Part shown: in pieces, positions 60,072-64,000 of the stretch
How positions within the stretch are numbered: position 1 is the first letter of the stretch
Layout: every line of letters starts with the position of its first letter
DNA from: Microbacterium hominis NBRC 15708
GTDB taxonomy: Bacteria > Actinomycetota > Actinomycetes > Actinomycetales > Microbacteriaceae
NCBI RefSeq assembly: GCF_001592125.1
Contig: NZ_BCWI01000001.1
Span: 186,001-250,000, forward strand
Direction: 5' to 3'
Length of the DNA: 64,000 nucleotides
Translations under genes and position numbers: made by a program
The notes under the pieces: generated by a model
The model's database searches: none
What the model was told of the DNA's origin: nothing
The model's input: the letters and a program-made list of their open reading frames with translations, nothing else

Positions 60072-60944
60072 TCAGACCTGCTCGCCCGGTGCCGCGGTGC
60101 GGTCGCGCCCGGGGGCTTCCACGGTCACCGGCAGGGGCTCGGGGCGCTTGGCCGTGATGTTGTCGCCCGACGACTGGTGGCGCAGGCGCCGCAGCACCCA
60201 CGGCACGAAGTGCGTGCGTGCCCAGACGAGGTCGTTCGTCCGGGCGGCGCGCCAGGTCAGACGCGGCAGCGGGTCGGGCTGCATGGGCTGCAGGTCGTTG
60301 GGCACGTTGAGGGCGCGCAGCACCATGCGGGCGATCTCGTGGTGGCCGAGCGCGTTGTAGTGCAGGCGGTCGTCGTCGAAGAAGCGCATGTCCTGCACCT
60401 CTTTGAGCGCCCATTGGTCGGCGACGATGCAGTCGTAGCGGTCGGCGATCGCGCGGATGTTCTCGTTGTAGATCGCCACTCGTCCGCGGATGCCGCGGAA
60501 CACCGGTGTGAACTCCGTGTCGACCCCCGTGAAGACGACGAGCGTCGCGCCCTGCGAGCTCAGGCGCGCCACGGCGTCCTCGAACTGCTGCGCCACGGCA
60601 TCCGGATCGCCGCCGGGGCGGATCACGTCGTTGCCGCCCGCGGAGAACGTGATCAGGTCGGGGCTGAGGGCGAGCGCCGGCTCGACCTGGTCGGCGATGA
60701 TCTGGGCGATCAGCTTGCCCCGCACCGCGAGGTTCGCGTACGCGAAATCGTCGACCTGCGCGGCGAGGACCTCTGCGACCCGGTCGGCCCAGCCGCGGTG
60801 GCCGTCGACCGTGCCCGGGATGGGGTCGCCGATGCCCTCGGTGAACGAGTCGCCGATCGACACCATCCGGCGCCACGGGTGCGCGCTCTCGTTGGGGACG
60901 TACGGTGAGCGGTGGTCGTCGGGGGTGGGCTCGTTCCTGCGCAT
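60072..60944 (-). CDS. SGNH/GDSL hydrolase
   Basis: A 290-residue serine hydrolase. Block I is MVSIGDSFTEGIGDP (~27-41), block III FSAGGNDVI and block V DRLHYNALGHHEIA with the Asp-His pair. No signal peptide is visible, so it is probably cytoplasmic. AGGAGA precedes the ATG. Substrate unknown; lipase or acetyl-esterase activity is typical of the family. Confidence 0.88.
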   Translation of the reverse strand: MRRNEPTPDDHRSPYVPNESAHPWRRMVSIGDSFTEGIGDPIPGTVDGHRGWADRVAEVLAAQVDDFAYANLAVRGKLIAQIIADQVEPALALSPDLITFSAGGNDVIRPGGDPDAVAQQFEDAVARLSSQGATLVVFTGVDTEFTPVFRGIRGRVAIYNENIRAIADRYDCIVADQWALKEVQDMRFFDDDRLHYNALGHHEIARMVLRALNVPNDLQPMQPDPLPRLTWRAARTNDLVWARTHFVPWVLRRLRHQSSGDNITAKRPEPLPVTVEAPGRDRTAAPGEQV

Positions 60945-61039
60945 GACTCTCCTGACTCGTGGTCTTCTCCGAGGCTACCGGGGTCGGAGGTCACTGCCGA
61001 GGGCGGGCGTGGGGGAGGCGTCGTTTAGGGTGGTCAGTC

Positions 61040-62881
61040 GTGGACGGGACGGACGAGCGAGGACAGGAGCACTTCGGCAGCTTTGCCGCAGAGCACCTTT
61101 CGCCCGCCTTCCCCCAGCGTGCCCCGTGGGGGACGGCCCAGAACCTGCGCGCCTGGCAGGCCGAGGCCCTCGAGGCCTATTTCGCTCAGGACGGCCCCGA
61201 CGGCGTGGGCGGTGGACCGCGTGACTTCCTCGCCGCCGCGACGCCCGGCGCCGGAAAGACGACCTTCGCCCTGCGCCTGGCGAGCGAGCTGCTGCGCCGC
61301 GGGATCGTGAACCGCCTGGTCGTCGTCGCGCCCACCGAGCACTTGAAGACGCAGTGGGCGGATGCCGCTGCCCGCGTCGGCATCCGTCTCGATCCCCGCT
61401 TCACCAACCGCCAGAGCGCCCCGGCGCGCCACTACCACGGCGTGGCGGTGACCTACGCGCAGGTCGCCGTCAAGGCGTCGGTGCACCAGCGGCTGACGAT
61501 GGATGCCCGCACCCTCGTGATCCTCGACGAGGTGCACCACGGCGGCGACGCGCTGAGCTGGGGCGACGCGCTTCGCGAGGCGTACGGGCGCGCCACGCGC
61601 CGGCTCCTGCTGTCGGGCACCCCGTTCCGCAGCGACACGGCTCCCATCCCGTTCGTGGAGTATCACCCGAACGAGAAGGGCATCCGCCTCTCCCGCACGG
61701 ACTACAACTACGGCTACGGGCGGGCGCTCGCCGACGGCGTGGTGCGTCCGGTGCTCTTCCACGTCTACGCGGGGCAGATGAAGTGGCGGACGAAGGCGGG
61801 AGACGAGTACGAGGCCCACCTCGGTCAGGACAACACGAAGGACATCAACGCGCAGGCCTGGCGGACGGCGCTCAACCCCGAGGGCGAGTGGATCTCCGCC
61901 GTCCTGCGCTCCGCCGATCGGCGACTCACCGAGGTGCGACAGGACGTGCCGGATGCCGGGGGTCTGGTCATCGCGACCGATCAGACGGCGGCGCGCGCCT
62001 ACGCGGCGATCCTCCGCGACATCACGGGAGAGCCGACGACCGTGGTGCTGTCCGACGACAAGGCGGCGTCGGGCCGGATCGAGACCTTCGCGACCTCGAC
62101 GTCGCGGTGGATGGTGGCCGTCCGCATGGTGTCGGAAGGCGTCGACGTTCCGCGGCTCGCCGTCGGCGTCTACGCGACGAGCGCCTCGACACCGCTCTTC
62201 TTCGCCCAGGCGATCGGTCGTTTCGTGCGCGCCCGCCGGCGGGGTGAAGCGGCATCCGTGTTCTTGCCGAACGTGCCGCCGCTGCTCGCCCTGGCGAACG
62301 AGATGGAGCGGGAGCGTGACCACGCCCTCGACCGCGAGGAATCGGACGACGACGGTCTCGAGGACACGCTGCTCGAGGAGGCCGAACGAGAGGACAAGGC
62401 CTCGGACGCGTTGATCGAGGAGGGCAGCTATCAGGCCCTCGGCTCGGTGGCGCACTTCGATCGGGTGCTCTACGACGGCAAGGAGTTCGGGCAGCTCGCG
62501 GTACCGGGCACCCTCGAGGAGGAGGAGTTCCTGGGCCTTCCGGGCCTGCTCGAACCCGAGCACGTCCACGAGCTGCTGATGCAGCGGCAGTCCCGCCAGA
62601 GTCGTCACCGTCGCGCCCGTGAGGCGAAGGAGGGCGCGGTCGCCACCGACAGCACGGATGCGGGCGAGGCGTCCCTTCCGCCCGCCCTCCACCGCACGCT
62701 GCGCGAACAGCGCCAGCTGCTGAACAGTCTCGTCGGCCTCTACGCCCGCCAGAGCGGCGAGCCGCACGGCGCCGTACACGCCGAGCTGCGACGGGTGTGC
62801 GGGGGACCGGAGGTGGCCCGCGCCACCGTCGCGCAGCTGCAGGCCCGCATCGAGGTCCTCCGCGCCCGCGTCCGATCCTGA
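61040..62881 (+). CDS. SF2 DEAD/DEAH-type helicase
   Basis: A 613-residue superfamily 2 helicase. Motif I is ATPGAGKTTFALRLA (~72), motif II DEVHH (DEVH box, ~165), motif III LLLSGTPFRSD, and the second domain has VRMVSEGVDVPRLAVGV and FFAQAIGRFVRARRRG (motifs V-VI). The last ~200 residues are charged and carry no domain I recognise. The GTG at 61040 is chosen for the MDGTDERGQ start and the TAGGGT box (61026-61031) upstream. DNA or RNA substrate cannot be told. Confidence 0.85.
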   Translation: MDGTDERGQEHFGSFAAEHLSPAFPQRAPWGTAQNLRAWQAEALEAYFAQDGPDGVGGGPRDFLAAATPGAGKTTFALRLASELLRRGIVNRLVVVAPTEHLKTQWADAAARVGIRLDPRFTNRQSAPARHYHGVAVTYAQVAVKASVHQRLTMDARTLVILDEVHHGGDALSWGDALREAYGRATRRLLLSGTPFRSDTAPIPFVEYHPNEKGIRLSRTDYNYGYGRALADGVVRPVLFHVYAGQMKWRTKAGDEYEAHLGQDNTKDINAQAWRTALNPEGEWISAVLRSADRRLTEVRQDVPDAGGLVIATDQTAARAYAAILRDITGEPTTVVLSDDKAASGRIETFATSTSRWMVAVRMVSEGVDVPRLAVGVYATSASTPLFFAQAIGRFVRARRRGEAASVFLPNVPPLLALANEMERERDHALDREESDDDGLEDTLLEEAEREDKASDALIEEGSYQALGSVAHFDRVLYDGKEFGQLAVPGTLEEEEFLGLPGLLEPEHVHELLMQRQSRQSRHRRAREAKEGAVATDSTDAGEASLPPALHRTLREQRQLLNSLVGLYARQSGEPHGAVHAELRRVCGGPEVARATVAQLQARIEVLRARVRS

Positions 62882-62909
62882 CATCGCACAACGCCGACAC
62901 CGGCGCGCG

Positions 62910-62915
62910 TACACT
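62910..62915 (+). promoter_or_regulatory. -10 box of leaderless SRPBCC gene
   Basis: TACACT with seven bases before the ATG at 62923; no ribosome site is present. Confidence 0.5.
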
Positions 62916-62922
62916 CGCGCCC

Positions 62923-63468
62923 ATGCGCCGCGGCTACGACTTCACGTCGCGATGGGTGGTCCCGGCATCCGTCGAGCGGTGCTGGGCGCTGTGCGAGCAG
63001 AGTCTCGTCTCGGGCGAGGTGCCGTGGTGGCCGTCCGTGCGGATCGTGCCCGGGGCGCGCGCTCCCGCCGTCGGAGACGTGCGGCATCTGGAGGTGCGCA
63101 GTCCCTGGGGCTACCGTCTGAGGGTCGCCCTGACGGTCACGGAGGTGCGACCCCCGCACCTGCTGGCCGCGACCAGCACGGGCGATCTGGTCGGCATCGG
63201 GCGGCTCGCCATCGCGGCGCGGCCGGGACCGCCCGCAGACGGCGCCGCGCTCACCTGGATCTGGCGGGTCGAGCTCACGCGGCGATGGATGCGCCTCGCC
63301 GCTCCCGTGCTGCGCCCCGCGTTCGTCGCCGCGCACCGTCTGGTCATGCGCCGCGGTGAGCGGGGGCTGAGGGCTGCGCTCGCCGGTGCTTCGGAGATCC
63401 GAAATCCTGACAATACCGGCGTGAGCGGTCGGCGCCGCCGCCGTCGACGGTACCGTGAAGCCCCGTGA
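62923..63468 (+). CDS. SRPBCC/START-like protein
   Basis: A 181-residue protein resembling the polyketide cyclase/START fold: FTSRWVVPASVERCWALCEQ at the N-terminus, WWPSVRIVPG, and a terminal helix AAPVLRPAFVAAHRLVMRRGERGLRAAL. Such proteins bind hydrophobic ligands. It ends in an Arg-rich tail. Its stop overlaps the start of the following transporter gene by four bases (GTGA), so the two are co-expressed. Confidence 0.78.
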   Translation: MRRGYDFTSRWVVPASVERCWALCEQSLVSGEVPWWPSVRIVPGARAPAVGDVRHLEVRSPWGYRLRVALTVTEVRPPHLLAATSTGDLVGIGRLAIAARPGPPADGAALTWIWRVELTRRWMRLAAPVLRPAFVAAHRLVMRRGERGLRAALAGASEIRNPDNTGVSGRRRRRRRYREAP

Positions 63469-64000
63469 GCCCGACCCCGAAACCCACGCAGAGAGACCGG
63501 CGCCGCTGGGCGCGCTATCTCGCCGACGAGCGTGCCGAGGCGCAGGTCTATCGCGCCTTGGCCGCACGGCGCGAGGGGGAGGAGCGTGAGATCCTGCTCG
63601 CGCTCGCCGAGGCGGAAGGACGCCACGAGGCGCACTGGCTCGAGCTGCTGGGCGGGGAGCCCGTCCGCCTTCCCGCGCCCGGGTTCGGCTCGCGCGTGCT
63701 CGGGTGGATGGCCCGCCGATTCGGGTCGATCTTCGTGCTCGCCCTCGCCCAGAATGCGGAGGGACGATCGCCCTACGACAGCGAGCCGTTCGCCACCGCG
63801 CGGATGGTCGCCGACGAGAAGATCCACCGCGAGGTGGTCCGTGGGCTCGCGGCGCGCGGGCGACGCCGGCTGTCCGGCACCTTCCGCGCCGCCGTCTTCG
63901 GCGCCAACGACGGACTCGTCTCGAACCTCGCCCTCGTGATGGGCATCGGGGCGACCGGCGTCGGCGCGCAGTTCGTGCTGTTCAGCGGGATCGCGGGACT
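63465..64000 (+). CDS. VIT1/CCC1-family metal transporter with ferritin-like N-terminus (partial)
   Basis: The first 178 residues of a protein cut by the window end. Residues ~12-120 form a ferritin/rubrerythrin-like helical domain (LADERAEAQVYRALAARREGEE, AEGRHEAHWLELLGGEP, VADEKIHREVV) with Glu/His pairs suited to metal binding. The VIT1/CCC1 membrane domain begins at ~140 with AAVFGANDGLVSNLALVMG. Such fusions export Fe or Mn from the cytosol. The GTG start overlaps the SRPBCC stop. Confidence 0.88.
   Translation, partial: MSPTPKPTQRDRRRWARYLADERAEAQVYRALAARREGEEREILLALAEAEGRHEAHWLELLGGEPVRLPAPGFGSRVLGWMARRFGSIFVLALAQNAEGRSPYDSEPFATARMVADEKIHREVVRGLAARGRRRLSGTFRAAVFGANDGLVSNLALVMGIGATGVGAQFVLFSGIAG

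Overview
The window is one continuous stretch of high-GC (by eye about 70%) actinobacterial chromosome. Gene content and order point to Microbacteriaceae, most likely Microbacterium or a close relative: whiA, rbpA, opcA, a DUF3099 gene, an actinobacterial-type glgA/glgC pair, and the run uvrC-rapZ-whiA-sodA-gap-pgk-tpiA-secG-rbpA. Coding density is very high, no intergenic gap reaches 300 bases, and I see no prophage, IS element, CRISPR array, tRNA or rRNA. The genus is inferred from synteny and was not tested by a database search.

Layout. 1-8 kb: excision repair (3' end of uvrB, then uvrA and uvrC), interrupted by a MurE-like ligase and a divergent OhrR-type regulator/zinc-ribbon pair. 8-14.7 kb: rapZ, whiA, sodA, the lower-glycolysis genes gap-pgk-tpiA, then secG and rbpA. 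14.7-22.8 kb, minus strand: a six-gene overlapping operon tkt-tal-pgi-zwf-opcA-pgl that holds most of the pentose phosphate pathway. 23-25.6 kb: haem O and haem A synthesis (ctaB, ctaA). 25.7-30 kb: Fe-S assembly operon sufB-sufD-Rieske-sufC-sufT, followed by a PatB-type C-S lyase. 31.2-36.1 kb: iron-siderophore uptake operon behind a DtxR/IdeR-like box. 36.1-41.2 kb: bioY, a frameshifted gene, an ABC-F protein, and a SURF1/DUF3099 cluster. 41.3-47.2 kb: fabG, a hydrolase, serB, divergent glgC/glgA, an ABC ATPase and rpmE2. 47.2-51.1 kb: exonuclease, hydrolase, CGNR regulator, EamA transporter and Lrp regulator. 51.2-57.6 kb: branched-chain 2-oxoacid dehydrogenase E1a-E1b-E2, then a TetR regulator with an acyl-CoA dehydrogenase and a CitE-like lyase. 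57.6-64 kb: phosphatase, sirtuin, rRNA methylase, SGNH hydrolase, SF2 helicase, SRPBCC protein, and the start of a VIT1-type metal transporter cut by the window edge.

How the parts fit. Iron and redox themes recur: OhrR-type sensing, SOD, Suf assembly, haem A synthesis with SURF1, siderophore import and a VIT-type exporter. Central carbon flow is covered by the glycolysis and pentose phosphate blocks and by glycogen precursor synthesis. Branched-chain amino acid breakdown is covered by the E1/E2 operon and the acyl-CoA dehydrogenase locus.

The clearest sequence-level pattern is regulatory. Many genes have a TAnnnT -10 box whose last T lies exactly seven bases before the ATG/GTG start, so transcription would begin at the start codon (leaderless mRNAs). 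Several of these -10 boxes are built into the stop codon of the gene before. I found no convincing new defence or mobile system; the best leads are listed as findings.
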